63,541 bases of DNA, from NCBI RefSeq assembly GCF_002906155.1, contig NZ_MUJK01000019.1:1-63541 (forward strand). The letters are read 5' to 3'. This DNA is from Pseudomonas laurylsulfativorans. GTDB taxonomy: Bacteria > Pseudomonadota > Gammaproteobacteria > Pseudomonadales > Pseudomonadaceae. The notes below the pieces were generated by a model. That model saw only the letters and a program-made list of their open reading frames with translations. It had not been told where the DNA came from and made no database searches. The position numbers and the translations under genes are program-made. Positions 34,597 through 44,209 of the stretch are shown here, one piece after another; position 1 is the stretch's first letter; every line of letters starts with the position of its first letter.

Positions 34597-35238
34597 ATGC
34601 GTAATCTGATCATCAGCGCCGTTTTTGCCGCTGCCAGCCTGTTCGGCATGACTGCCCAGGCCGCCGAAGCCCCAGCCGCCCCTTACGTCGAACTGAGCAA
34701 TCCGGTTCCGGTCGCCGTGCCTGGCAAGATCGAAGTGGTAGAGCTGTTCTGGTACGGCTGCCCGCATTGCTATGCCTTCGAGCCGGTGATCAATCCGTGG
34801 GCTGAGAAGCTGCCTTCTGACGTGAACTTTGTGCGCATTCCAGCCATGTTCGGTGGCCCGTGGGATGCTCACGGCCAGATGTTCCTGACCCTTGAAGCCA
34901 TGGGTGTCGAGCACAGCGTTCACGCTGCGGTGTTCAACGCGATCCAGAAAGAACACAAGAAACTGACCGATAAGAATGACATGGCCGACTTCCTCGCCAC
35001 CCAAGGCGTGGACAAGGACAAGTTCCTCGCAACATTCGACTCTTTTGCTATCAAAGGTCAGATCGTCAAGGCGCGTGAGCTGGCCAAGAAGTATGAAATC
35101 ACCGGCGTTCCAACCATGATCGTCAACGGCAAATACCGCTTTGACGTGGGCTCTGCCGGCGGTGCCGAACAGGCCCTGCAACTGGCCGACAAACTGATCG
35201 ACAAAGAGCGAGCGGCTAACAAGGCTGCCGCCAACTAA
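34597..35238 (+). CDS. dsbA: Thiol:disulfide interchange protein DsbA
   Basis: The 213-residue product has a signal peptide (to about AQAAE, residue 23), the active site C55-P-H-C58 and the cis-proline loop GVPTMIVNG. It introduces disulfides into proteins entering the periplasm. AGGAG precedes the ATG. The downstream nuclease-family gene starts 15 bases after the stop, and that gene overlaps the next, so a three-gene operon is possible. Confidence 0.95.
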   Translation: MRNLIISAVFAAASLFGMTAQAAEAPAAPYVELSNPVPVAVPGKIEVVELFWYGCPHCYAFEPVINPWAEKLPSDVNFVRIPAMFGGPWDAHGQMFLTLEAMGVEHSVHAAVFNAIQKEHKKLTDKNDMADFLATQGVDKDKFLATFDSFAIKGQIVKARELAKKYEITGVPTMIVNGKYRFDVGSAGGAEQALQLADKLIDKERAANKAAAN

Positions 35239-35252
35239 GGGCAATCACTGCC

Positions 35253-36131
35253 ATGCGCCGATGGGGTACTGAACGCATCGTTGGCCTGCATGATCCGCGG
35301 GTCAACGAGCATCATCTGGAGTCCACGGGCCTGCCAGCAGACAGTCGTCTGCGCTTGCTCAGTTTCAATATCCAGGTCGGCATCAGTACCGAGCGTTATC
35401 GGCATTACCTGACCCGGGGCTGGCAGCATCTGCTGCCGCATACCGGGCGTGCCGACAATCTGCAGAAAATCGGCAACCTGCTGGGCGACTTCGATCTGGT
35501 CGCCCTGCAGGAGGCCGATGGCGGCAGCCTGCGATCAGGCTACGTCAATCAGGTCGAACATTTGGCCCAGCTCGGCGCCTTTCCTTACTGGTACCAACAA
35601 CTCAATCGCAATCTTGGTCGCCTGGCCCAGCACAGCAATGGCGTGCTCAGCCGATTACGCCCGTGGGCCATTGAAGATCATCCGTTGCCGGGGCCCAAGG
35701 GGCGCGGAGCCATCCTGGTACGGTTCGGCGAAGGTCCTGAAGCGTTGGTGGTGGTCATGATGCACCTGGCGCTGGGCGCCCGGGCGCGCAGCCTGCAACT
35801 GGCCTACATCCGCGAGTTGATTGGCGGTTACAAACACCAGGTACTGATGGGCGACATGAACACCCATGCCAGTGACCTGCTGCAACACTCCCCGTTGCGT
35901 GACCTCGGCCTGCTTGCGCCGCAACTGGAAGCAACGTTCCCCAGCTGGCGCCCACAGCGCTGCCTGGACCATATCCTGCTGAGCCCGAGCCTGACCCTGG
36001 AAAAGGTCGAGGTGCTGGCGCAGCCCATTTCCGATCACCTGCCGGTCGCGGTGGAGATTCGTCTGCCGGGTTCGCTCACGGCCGATGCATTGCCCGCGTT
36101 GAGTCCTGCCCCTCGCGGATCCCATGAATGA
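35253..36131 (+). CDS. Endonuclease/exonuclease/phosphatase-fold protein
   Basis: The 292-residue product has the EEP superfamily motifs in order: LRLLSFNIQVG, LQEADGG, GDMNTHASD, LDHILLSP and SDHLPV. Metal and catalytic residues (N, E, D/N, D/H, H) are therefore intact. No signal peptide is seen, so a cytoplasmic phosphodiesterase or nuclease is likely; the substrate is unknown. It overlaps the GGDEF gene by four bases (ATGA). Confidence 0.88.
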   Translation: MRRWGTERIVGLHDPRVNEHHLESTGLPADSRLRLLSFNIQVGISTERYRHYLTRGWQHLLPHTGRADNLQKIGNLLGDFDLVALQEADGGSLRSGYVNQVEHLAQLGAFPYWYQQLNRNLGRLAQHSNGVLSRLRPWAIEDHPLPGPKGRGAILVRFGEGPEALVVVMMHLALGARARSLQLAYIRELIGGYKHQVLMGDMNTHASDLLQHSPLRDLGLLAPQLEATFPSWRPQRCLDHILLSPSLTLEKVEVLAQPISDHLPVAVEIRLPGSLTADALPALSPAPRGSHE

Positions 36132-38134
36132 GCGACGAAGCACAGCGCTGGAAAGAGAAATACCTCAAAAGCATCGAACAACAGGAAAAGCTCGAACGTC
36201 GCTGGGACGCACGGCTCGACTTGCTGCGCCGTGGGCTAGTGCGCAGCACCCTGGCGGCGGAAGGGACTGACCGCGCCGTTGACCAATGCATGAAGGAAAT
36301 GCGCGAGGTCGTACGTACCGACGACATGGACGCCGGCCTGGCCGCGCTGATTCCACGGCTGGAAAAAGCCGTGCTCGACTCCGAGCAGCGTCGGGAAACA
36401 CGGGTCAACCAGACCAGTGCCGCCCTGAGTGCACTGGTCACTCAACTGCAAACATTACCGCTGCCACGGGATGTGAGCCGGCCCCTCAAGAGTTTCGCCA
36501 AGCAACTGGATGCGCGGGTCAGCCAGGCGCGTGAGATACCGTTGTTGCTCAGCGAGCTGAGTGGCTTACAAGGCAAGGCCCTGAGCCAGCTGGAGACTCC
36601 GCCGGAGCCCGGTCGGCCGGGCTTGCTCCAGCGATTGTTCGGCGGTCGTGAAGCGGAGGAGGCGGTGGCATCAGCGGCGGCTACTCCTGCGCCGGCTGCC
36701 CTTTTAGCCGAGAGCCCAGCGGCGATCGAGCCGGCCCCGGTCGTGAATGAGCTGGCAGTCTGCGAGGTGGCCGCTGCTGAGCGAGTTGAAGACGAGTCCG
36801 AGCCTGCCGTCGTTTCGCCTGCTCTGGCAGTCGTGGCTTTTGCACCTCCCGGTGCGGAGCCTCAACCAGTCAATGCTGCCGCCACAGAAATCGAATCGGA
36901 CGAAAAGCCGACCCCGGAAATCATCGAAGCCCCCCGTGAGTCGCAAGCAAACCCCGACGAGCTGACCGCGCAAGCATTGCCGGATAGCTTGCCTTTGCCC
37001 TCGGTTTCGGCGGAAGACGTGGCCGTTGCCGCTCAGCCGCAATCCGAACACGACATTCTCTACGCGCTCCCGGATTCCCCCGAGCCCTCCTACAGCTCGG
37101 TGGCCAGCCATATCGAGGACACACTGCTGGGGCTGCTCGAAGACCTGACATTGCCCGAGCGTCATCGCCCGCAAGCTGAGTCCATGCGCGATCGTCTGAA
37201 AAACGGTCTGAATTGGTACGAATTACTGCCGATTCTCGACGACTTCGCTACCTTGATGCTGGCCATTACCGACAGCGGCCAGCATGAGTTCGAAGCCTAT
37301 CTGCAGCGACTTAACGAGCGCCTTGAATCATTCCAGAGCAACTTGCAGGCCGCCACCGCAGGACACGCCGACAACCGTTCGGCTGCGCGGCAAATGGACA
37401 CGCAGATCCGCGAACAGGTCGATGGCCTGCAAAGCAGCATGCAGGAAGCCGCGGACCTGGAAGATCTCAAGCACGTTCTGGAAAACCATCTCGAAGGCTT
37501 GCTGGGCACCATGGACCAGCACCAGAAACAGCGCGATGAGCGCGAGCAAGAGGTCGCTGCGCGCCTGCACAGCCTGGCCGAACGGGTCGCCCATATGGAG
37601 CAGGAGGCCCAGGGCTACCGCGATCACCTTGAAGAACAACGGCAGAAGGCATTGGTCGACCCGTTGACTGGCCTGCCCAACCGCGCGGCGTGGAGCGAGC
37701 GCCTGGATCATGAAGTCAAACAATGGCAGCAACATGGCAATACGCTGTTGCTGGCGATGCTCGACCTCGATCATTTCAAGCGCATCAACGATAACTACGG
37801 CCACCTGGCCGGCGACAAAGTGCTGAAGATCATTGCCAGCGTGTTGCGCAAGCGCCTGCGCGGAACGGATTTCATTGCCCGGTTTGGCGGTGAAGAGTTT
37901 GTGCTGTTAATGCCATCCACGGTGCCGTCGGCGGGGCTGAAATTGCTGGAAAGCTTGCGTGCCTCCATCGAGGCCTGTCCGTTCCACTTCAAGGGAGAAC
38001 CGGTGACCATTACCGTGTCTATCGGAATGTCTGCGTTCAGGCCGGGTGAACACAGCGATCAAGTGCTTAAAAGAGCCGATCAGGCGTTGTACCGCGCAAA
38101 AAATGCCGGACGCAACCGCGTGGAGCCGGGCTGA
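36128..38134 (+). CDS. Diguanylate cyclase (PA5487/DgcH-like)
   Basis: The 668-residue protein has a long N-terminal region with coiled-coil segments and a low-complexity Pro/Ala/Glu-rich linker (about residues 180-310), a helical middle domain, then a C-terminal GGDEF domain. The active site is GGEEF at residues 587-591, and the RGTD just before it matches the product-inhibition I-site RxxD. It should make c-di-GMP from two GTP. No membrane span is visible. An EAL protein is encoded about 1 kb downstream. Confidence 0.93.
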   Translation: MSDEAQRWKEKYLKSIEQQEKLERRWDARLDLLRRGLVRSTLAAEGTDRAVDQCMKEMREVVRTDDMDAGLAALIPRLEKAVLDSEQRRETRVNQTSAALSALVTQLQTLPLPRDVSRPLKSFAKQLDARVSQAREIPLLLSELSGLQGKALSQLETPPEPGRPGLLQRLFGGREAEEAVASAAATPAPAALLAESPAAIEPAPVVNELAVCEVAAAERVEDESEPAVVSPALAVVAFAPPGAEPQPVNAAATEIESDEKPTPEIIEAPRESQANPDELTAQALPDSLPLPSVSAEDVAVAAQPQSEHDILYALPDSPEPSYSSVASHIEDTLLGLLEDLTLPERHRPQAESMRDRLKNGLNWYELLPILDDFATLMLAITDSGQHEFEAYLQRLNERLESFQSNLQAATAGHADNRSAARQMDTQIREQVDGLQSSMQEAADLEDLKHVLENHLEGLLGTMDQHQKQRDEREQEVAARLHSLAERVAHMEQEAQGYRDHLEEQRQKALVDPLTGLPNRAAWSERLDHEVKQWQQHGNTLLLAMLDLDHFKRINDNYGHLAGDKVLKIIASVLRKRLRGTDFIARFGGEEFVLLMPSTVPSAGLKLLESLRASIEACPFHFKGEPVTITVSIGMSAFRPGEHSDQVLKRADQALYRAKNAGRNRVEPG

Positions 38135-38237
38135 TCGTCAATTGTTCCATTTTGTTTAATTCGCGGCGATTGCCGTCAGCTCGCCAGGCATTACGTTACA
38201 CTGTTGCATTATTGTCTTGTGTGTACTGCCTTTCGCC

Positions 38238-39017
38238 ATGAAATTTTTTGCTCTGATCGCGTCCCTGATTCTGCTGGCCGGCTGCGCCAGCGGTCCCCGT
38301 TTTGACACCAGCCATCCTTCAGCCAATTACGACAGTCGTGTGCAGTTCGTGGTGGTGCATTACACCAACGCGTCGCTCGAGCGTTCGTTGCAACTGCTTA
38401 CCCGCGGCGAAGTCAGCAGCCATTACCTGATCGGTGACGACAAGGGCGCCACCATCTACAAGCTGATGGATGAAAACAAGCGGGCCTGGCACGCCGGGGA
38501 GAGCGAATGGAATGGTCGGACCTGGTTGAATTCCAGTTCCATCGGCATCGAAATCGTCAACCCTGGCTTCAAGGACACGCCAAACGGGCGCGTGTGGTTC
38601 CCCTACAGCGAAGATCAGGTTCAGTCCTTGATCGTATTGCTCAAGGACATCAGCAAGCGTCAGGGCATCAAGCCTCGCGACATCATCGGCCATAGTGATA
38701 TCGCGCCTCTGCGCAAGCTGGACCCGGGGCCGCTGTTCCCCTGGAAGCGTCTGGCCGCCGAAGGCTTGGGTATCTGGCCGAACGAACAGGCGGTGGCGCG
38801 AGAGCAGCTGCAATTCGCCGAACAATTGCCGAGCATCGGCTGGTTTCAGGCGCAATTGGCCCGACTGGGTTATGCCTCGCCACAAACCGGCGAGCTCGAT
38901 GTGGCGACACGACATGTGATAGCGGCATTCCAAATGCATTTCCGCCCGGCGCGTTTCGATGGCACTCCGGATGCGCAAACTGCAGCGCTGCTGTTGGTGT
39001 TGAATCAGACAAAATAA
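38238..39017 (+). CDS. ampDh2: Outer-membrane lipoprotein N-acetylmuramoyl-L-alanine amidase
   Basis: The 259-residue product starts with a lipoprotein signal (lipobox LLAGC, Cys16). The Amidase_2 domain has a zinc His in VVVHYTN (H41) and the distal pair in GHSDIAPLRKLDPG. A C-terminal peptidoglycan-binding domain (about residues 195-255) follows. It matches AmpDh2 of P. aeruginosa, which is anchored in the outer membrane and cleaves the amide bond between MurNAc and the stem peptide. The start is ATG 38238; an upstream ATG at 38217 would bury the lipoprotein signal. Confidence 0.92.
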   Translation: MKFFALIASLILLAGCASGPRFDTSHPSANYDSRVQFVVVHYTNASLERSLQLLTRGEVSSHYLIGDDKGATIYKLMDENKRAWHAGESEWNGRTWLNSSSIGIEIVNPGFKDTPNGRVWFPYSEDQVQSLIVLLKDISKRQGIKPRDIIGHSDIAPLRKLDPGPLFPWKRLAAEGLGIWPNEQAVAREQLQFAEQLPSIGWFQAQLARLGYASPQTGELDVATRHVIAAFQMHFRPARFDGTPDAQTAALLLVLNQTK

Positions 39018-39025
39018 TGACGCCC

Positions 39026-39047
39026 GCCCGACGGTCCGGGCTTTTTT
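39026..39047 (+). terminator. Terminator after ampDh2
   Basis: GCCCG, loop ACGGTC, CGGGC, followed by a T tract. Confidence 0.75.
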
Positions 39048-39093
39048 CCAATCAGCAGCTATAACTCATTGGTAATCCTTCGGATATTACACA

Positions 39094-40707
39094 ATGGCCG
39101 CTGCTCGAGAGACTTTCCACAGTTGGTTCCATCGCCCCTGGTTTTTGGGGCTGCTGTCGGCTGTCTTGAGCGCAACGTTATTGATGGCCGGCAGCCTGTT
39201 CGTCGCCATTCATCAGGTCGAGCAAAACGAAAGCGAAGAGATGAATGCTCAGGGTGAACGCTTCCTCGCCCGTCTGGAGCAGCTATTCGGGCAACTGCGT
39301 GAAAGCCTTGACGACCTTGAAGCGCAACCGTTGCGCGGCTGCGATGCTGAAATGATCGCGACCTTGCAACAGCTTACGTTCAATTATCGCTTCGTCTACG
39401 AAGCCGCCTACATGGACTCCTCGCGAATCTGCTCCAATCGTCCTCGTCAGGAAGGGTTGTCGCTGATTCGATCGCCAGACATCAAAGGCCCGACTTACAG
39501 CTATTGGCTCAACACCACCACCGAACCCGATGAAAACCGCGCCGCGCTGATGCTCGGGCGCGGGAATTTCCGGGTCGCGACCTCTCGCGGGCATTTGACC
39601 GACATGGTCGACCTGTCGCCGGGCAGCAGCCTGCTGGTAGTCCTGGACCATGGCACGCGCGCGATTCCGGTGCTGGGCGCTTCTCAGATATGGCCGCCGG
39701 TCGAGGCTTGGCCACCGAAAAACCGTGATGCGCTGCAAATCACCCAGGCACGCCTGATATACCGCATGCCCACCGACAACCCGGAATATCAATTGGTGTT
39801 GATCAGCCCGCGTACGGGCATGCATATCCCGACGGTCTGGTGGTGGCTGCTGCCAGCCAGCCTCGTGCTGGGCATATGCGTTGGGTTCCTGGTGTATCTG
39901 CTGGTGTGCCAGCGCCAGTCACTGGACGCCGAACTGACCGGAGCGATTCGCCGTGGCGAGTTGCAGGTGCTGTATCAGCCGATCTTCGACCTCGATAGTC
40001 GCAACTGTGTCGGGGCTGAAGCGCTGCTGCGTTGGCGCAGGCCGGACGGTACCCTGACCAGTCCCGACCTGTTCATTCCGATGGCGGAGAACACCGGGCA
40101 GATTCGCCAGATGACGGACTTTGTCCTGCAACGCCTGCTTGAGCAACTCGGCCAGTTGCTGCGTGCCAACCCGCAACTGTACATCTCGGTCAATCTCGCG
40201 GCGTGTGATGTGACGGTGCCGCGAATCGGCCAGGTGATGGCGCGGCTGCTGAGCCTGCACCGCGTCGCAGCGCGGCAAATTGCCTTTGAGGTCACCGAAC
40301 GCGGGCTGGTCGATGTGGTGGTGGCCAGGGAAAATCTGCAATCGCTGCGTGATGTCGGGCACCAGGTGCTGATCGATGACTTTGGCACCGGTTATTGCAG
40401 CCTCGCCTATTTGCAGACCCTGCCAGTGGATTGCCTGAAAATCGACAAGGCGTTCATTGATGCATTGGGCCATGACGCCGCCAGCAGCGGTGTGGCCCCG
40501 CACATCATTCACATGGCCCAGTCGCTGCACCTGAAGGTGATTGCCGAGGGCATCGAACATGAAGCTCAGGCCGAGTTCCTGAGCAGTGAAGGCGTGAAAT
40601 ACGGCCAGGGCTGGCTGTTTGCCCATGCATTGAGCGCGGTTCAGTTCATCGAATTGATAACCCGCGGGCGACGCGTGGCCGGCCGGCGCCTGGATGACGA
40701 GGCGTGA
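39094..40707 (+). CDS. EAL-domain c-di-GMP phosphodiesterase with CSS-motif sensor
   Basis: The 537-residue protein has two membrane spans (about residues 14-36 and 250-270) flanking a periplasmic CSS-motif domain with conserved cysteines (RGCDAEM and DSSRICSN), which can form a redox-sensitive disulfide in this family. The cytoplasmic EAL domain has E309 in EALLRW, DDFGTGYCS, KIDKAFID and AEGIEHE, so catalysis is probable. No GGDEF domain is present. It converges on kinB (stops 7 bases apart). Confidence 0.92.
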   Translation: MAAARETFHSWFHRPWFLGLLSAVLSATLLMAGSLFVAIHQVEQNESEEMNAQGERFLARLEQLFGQLRESLDDLEAQPLRGCDAEMIATLQQLTFNYRFVYEAAYMDSSRICSNRPRQEGLSLIRSPDIKGPTYSYWLNTTTEPDENRAALMLGRGNFRVATSRGHLTDMVDLSPGSSLLVVLDHGTRAIPVLGASQIWPPVEAWPPKNRDALQITQARLIYRMPTDNPEYQLVLISPRTGMHIPTVWWWLLPASLVLGICVGFLVYLLVCQRQSLDAELTGAIRRGELQVLYQPIFDLDSRNCVGAEALLRWRRPDGTLTSPDLFIPMAENTGQIRQMTDFVLQRLLEQLGQLLRANPQLYISVNLAACDVTVPRIGQVMARLLSLHRVAARQIAFEVTERGLVDVVVARENLQSLRDVGHQVLIDDFGTGYCSLAYLQTLPVDCLKIDKAFIDALGHDAASSGVAPHIIHMAQSLHLKVIAEGIEHEAQAEFLSSEGVKYGQGWLFAHALSAVQFIELITRGRRVAGRRLDDEA

Positions 40708-40714
40708 CCGCGAG

Positions 40715-42505
40715 CTAAACGGTCAGCGCCATGTAGAACTGAGTACCCTGCCCCGGACGTGAATAGACACCCATCCGCCCACCATGCAATTGCACGATTT
40801 CCTTGCACAAGGCCAGACCGAGACCGGCCCCGCCCTTCTTGCGACCGACCTGCACGAACGGCTCGAAAATCCGCCCCTGCTGCCCGTAGGCAATGCCTTC
40901 GCCGTTGTCCTCGACACTGATGATGACCCGGTCGCCGTGGCGCCGGGCGTGCAGGCGTATCCGCCCTCCGGAACTGGTGTGACGCAAGGCGTTGTCGAGC
41001 AAGTTATCGAGCACCCGGTCCAGTTGGGGCTGGTCGACCTGCAGCCGCGGCAAAGGCCCCTGTGCTTCCACCAGCAGACTGATTTCCTTCTCTTCGGCCG
41101 AAGTGGCAAAGCGTGACTGAGCCTGTTTCAGCAGCGCCTCGATGGAACACGGCGCCAGGGTGAGCTTCTGCAAGCCGTTCTGGTAACGGGAGAAATTCAG
41201 CAGGTCATTGATCAACTGCATCAGTCGCTGCATCTCTTCATTCACGGTATCGAGCAGGTCGGCTTCCCGGGAGTCCGGGGCAAAGTGTGCGCGCTCGCGG
41301 AACAATCCGAAGGCCATGTGCATGCCAGTGACTGGCGTGCGCAATTCATGGGAGGCGCGTAATACAAATTCGCTGCGCACCCGTTCGAAGGCACGCTGTT
41401 CCGTGACGTCATGCAGCACCATCACGGCACCGAGGATATGACCCTGGATATGGCTGACCGGGGTCAGGCTATAGGTCAGCAATCGCGACTCGCCGTCGAC
41501 TTCGATACTCAAGTCTTCCGGCGCCCGCTCCAGCGTGCCGCCGCGCAGCACCAGTTGCAGCTGCTCATCGAGTTCGGGGCGTTCCAGCGCCGTGCCCAGC
41601 CCTTGACCCAGACGATCGGACTCCCAGCCCAACTGACGCTGGGCCACAGGGTTAAGGTGTTCCAGATGGCCCTGGCGGTTGATCATCAGCAGACCGTCGT
41701 CGATGCTGTCGAGCACGGCCTGCAATCGTTGCTGGCCGGCCAGCAGCTCATCGACGTTGGTGGCCTGATGTTCACGCAGCGCCTGGGCCATGATGCCGAA
41801 ACGCCGGGTAAGCAGGTTCAGCTCCACTGCCGAAGAGATCGGCAGGGTGACATCGAAATTGCCCTGGCCAATATTGTCCGCCGCTTTGGCCAAGGCCTCG
41901 ATGGGCTCGCCGAAACGCCGGGCGATGGCCTGCGCGGTCACGAAGCCGATGATCAGCACCGCCAGCCCCACCAAGCCAAGCAATCCGGCAATCAGCAGGG
42001 CCCGCTCCCGGGCCTGGCGCTCGGTATCGTTGATGTTATCCAGTGCGCGCTTGTGCTCGACGATCAGACCATTGCGTAGCGCGTTGAATTTTTCCGTCAG
42101 GTTGTCGTTGCTGCTAAGTACATTCGACGGATCCGGGGACGTTTCATAAGCCTGGATAAAGCGCTCGTAGTCGGCCTTGGCTTTTCTGAAGCCGTATTCG
42201 CTACCTGTTTGCGACGGTTCCTGGGCAATGCCTTGTTCGAGCAGTTCGAAGTAATGCTGCTTAGAGGCAGCGAAAGCGGCGGAGTCAGGTTTTTCACTGA
42301 GCATGATGATCAGTTGATCACCCAGGGTCTGACGCAGCTTGAGCCCCAGGTCCAGGGTGATGAAGTTACTGCGGATCAGTGCTTCCTGGCTGCCGGCCAT
42401 CTGCATCACACTGACCAGCCCGAGCAAGAGCCCGAGCAACGCGACGGTGATCAGTGCGGAAATGCTCAGGAAAAGCCGGGTCCGCAATTTCATCGCCAGT
42501 TTCAT
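40715..42505 (-). CDS. kinB: Sensor histidine kinase KinB
   Basis: The 596-residue protein has two membrane spans (about residues 11-34 and 170-192) around a periplasmic helical sensor domain, then HAMP, PAS, HisKA (phospho-acceptor H386 in ASHELRT) and HATPase_c (NLLDNALRH, DNGEGI, GAGLGLALC). It pairs with AlgB, encoded directly upstream with a 10-base gap. In P. aeruginosa KinB acts mainly as an AlgB phosphatase and influences alginate and virulence genes. Confidence 0.94.
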   Translation of the reverse strand: MKLAMKLRTRLFLSISALITVALLGLLLGLVSVMQMAGSQEALIRSNFITLDLGLKLRQTLGDQLIIMLSEKPDSAAFAASKQHYFELLEQGIAQEPSQTGSEYGFRKAKADYERFIQAYETSPDPSNVLSSNDNLTEKFNALRNGLIVEHKRALDNINDTERQARERALLIAGLLGLVGLAVLIIGFVTAQAIARRFGEPIEALAKAADNIGQGNFDVTLPISSAVELNLLTRRFGIMAQALREHQATNVDELLAGQQRLQAVLDSIDDGLLMINRQGHLEHLNPVAQRQLGWESDRLGQGLGTALERPELDEQLQLVLRGGTLERAPEDLSIEVDGESRLLTYSLTPVSHIQGHILGAVMVLHDVTEQRAFERVRSEFVLRASHELRTPVTGMHMAFGLFRERAHFAPDSREADLLDTVNEEMQRLMQLINDLLNFSRYQNGLQKLTLAPCSIEALLKQAQSRFATSAEEKEISLLVEAQGPLPRLQVDQPQLDRVLDNLLDNALRHTSSGGRIRLHARRHGDRVIISVEDNGEGIAYGQQGRIFEPFVQVGRKKGGAGLGLALCKEIVQLHGGRMGVYSRPGQGTQFYMALTV

Positions 42506-42515
42506 CGGCTATTGC

Positions 42516-43862
42516 TCACAAGTTGTACTGCTTGCGTTTGCGGTACAGCGTCGAGGCGTCGATGCCCAGGGTCTTGGCCGCTTGGTCCAGTGTGTCGGCC
42601 GTGGCGAGGACCGCGCCGATGTGGGCCTTTTCCAGCTCATCCAGGCTCAGTGCCGCGCCGATGCGCGGTGCATTGTTGACCGGGGCTTCGGCCATGCCCA
42701 GATGACTGATCTCGACCCGCTCCTGCGGACAGATGATGCTCGCGCGCTCGATCACGTTGCGCAGTTCACGGATGTTGCCCGGCCAGCGATAGCTCAGCAG
42801 CGCTTCCCGGGCTTCGTCACTGAAGGCGCGCGCGGGACGGGCGTACTCCTTGACGAAGCGCGCCAGGAAACGATCGGCGAGGTTGAGAATATCTTCGCGG
42901 CGTTCGCGTAGCGGTGGCAGGTGCAAAGTAATGACGTTCAGGCGATAGAGCAGGTCTTCACGGAAACGACCGTCGCGGACCATGTCCTCAAGGTTGAGGT
43001 TGGTGGCCGCGAGGATGCGCACATCCGCGCGGCGCGTCACCGGATCACCGACACGCTCATATTCCTTGTCCTGAATAAAACGCAGCAACTTCGGCTGCAA
43101 TGTCAGGGGAAAGTCGCCGATCTCATCGAGAAACAGTGTGCCGCCGTCAGCCTGGTTGACTCGCCCCAGTGTGCTTTCGCTGGCACCGGTGAAGGCGCCG
43201 CGGCTGTGGCCGAAGAGTTCGCTTTCCATGAGCTCGGCAGTCAGCGACGGGCAGTTGATCGTGACGCAGGATTTCTTGGCGCGCTTGCTCCAGCCGTGGA
43301 TGGCTTGGGACAGCTCGCCCTTGCCGGTACCGGACTCACCAAGAATCAGGATGTTGGCATCGGTCGTGGCAACCTGGCGGGCTGTTTCTAGCACCACTTT
43401 CATGGCCGGGCTGTGGGAGTCCAGACCATCCTTGGGCTTGCGCACTTCGCCTTCCAAGGCTTCCAGTCGCGCCGACAATTGCCGTACTTCAAGTTGCTTG
43501 GCGGTTGCCAGTCGCAGTTGATCGGGGCTGCACGGTTTGACCAGATAGTCGGCGGCACCGGCCTGAATCGCATCCACCGCCGTGTCGACAGCAGAATGCG
43601 CCGTGACGATCACCACTCGCATCCAGGGTGCCTGGATACGCATCTGGGCCAGCACATCGAGGCCGTTGTCTTCGCCCAGGCGTAAATCGAGGAAGCACAG
43701 GTCGAAGACCTGCCGCTGCAAGAGGGCTTCTGCCTGCGCGGCGCTGGTGGCGGTGGCCACGCTGTAGCCTTCGTCTTCAAGGCAGTATCGGAAAGTACGC
43801 AGGATGGCTGACTCATCGTCCACCAGCAGAATACGGCCTTGATGTTCAGTGGCTGATTCCAT
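42516..43862 (-). CDS. algB: NtrC-family response regulator AlgB
   Basis: The 448-residue protein has a receiver domain (phospho-acceptor D59 in LCFLDLRLG), an AAA+ domain with Walker A GESGTGKGE (about 175-183), the sigma54-contact loop GAFTGA (222-227) and Walker B LFLDEIGD, and a C-terminal Fis-type helix-turn-helix (DQAAKTLGIDASTLYRKRKQ). It activates alginate genes in P. aeruginosa. The intact GAFTGA loop implies sigma54 competence, relevant to the promoter at 44210-44225 in its upstream region. Confidence 0.95.
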   Translation of the reverse strand: MESATEHQGRILLVDDESAILRTFRYCLEDEGYSVATATSAAQAEALLQRQVFDLCFLDLRLGEDNGLDVLAQMRIQAPWMRVVIVTAHSAVDTAVDAIQAGAADYLVKPCSPDQLRLATAKQLEVRQLSARLEALEGEVRKPKDGLDSHSPAMKVVLETARQVATTDANILILGESGTGKGELSQAIHGWSKRAKKSCVTINCPSLTAELMESELFGHSRGAFTGASESTLGRVNQADGGTLFLDEIGDFPLTLQPKLLRFIQDKEYERVGDPVTRRADVRILAATNLNLEDMVRDGRFREDLLYRLNVITLHLPPLRERREDILNLADRFLARFVKEYARPARAFSDEAREALLSYRWPGNIRELRNVIERASIICPQERVEISHLGMAEAPVNNAPRIGAALSLDELEKAHIGAVLATADTLDQAAKTLGIDASTLYRKRKQYNL

Positions 43863-44099
43863 TTTCCTACGCTCCTTAATGAAAATTCTTTACTTGGTCC
43901 CGGAGAAATCGGGCAAGTTGCATGATTGATTCTGAGCCATTCCTGTCTTGGCAGGGTAGCTTTCATCCCATGTATCGGTTAGCCACCTGATTTAGCCGGC
44001 CTTTCAATAGATATCCGGTTTCCGGCATCGGCTAGCGTGTATTTCTGACATCCGCGCCCTCCTCTCAATTCAAAAAATTTACGTCTCCCTTCAAATCGA

Positions 44100-44147
44100 T
44101 CGTGCAATACGCACGACCGCACAAGAGGCATCGTGCAGGATGCGCGC
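44100..44147. promoter_or_regulatory. Tandem dyads, candidate NtrC-type (AlgB?) upstream activating sites
   Basis: TCGTGC-AATAC-GCACGA (44100-44116) is a perfect 6-5-6 inverted repeat. A second, imperfect copy TCGTGC-AGGAT-GCGCGC lies at 44131-44147. Their centres are 31 bases apart, about three helical turns, as expected for cooperative enhancer sites. Confidence 0.55.
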
Positions 44148-44169
44148 GAAGTGATTTTTTTGATGGTTA

Positions 44170-44182
44170 TAAGTAATTGATA
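44170..44182 (-). promoter_or_regulatory. IHF consensus site
   Basis: On the minus strand TATCAATTACTTA matches WATCAA-N4-TTR at every position. It lies between the dyads and the -24 element, at about -60. Confidence 0.55.
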
Positions 44183-44209
44183 TTTAAGGTTATTAGTTCG
44201 TAAGAAAGC

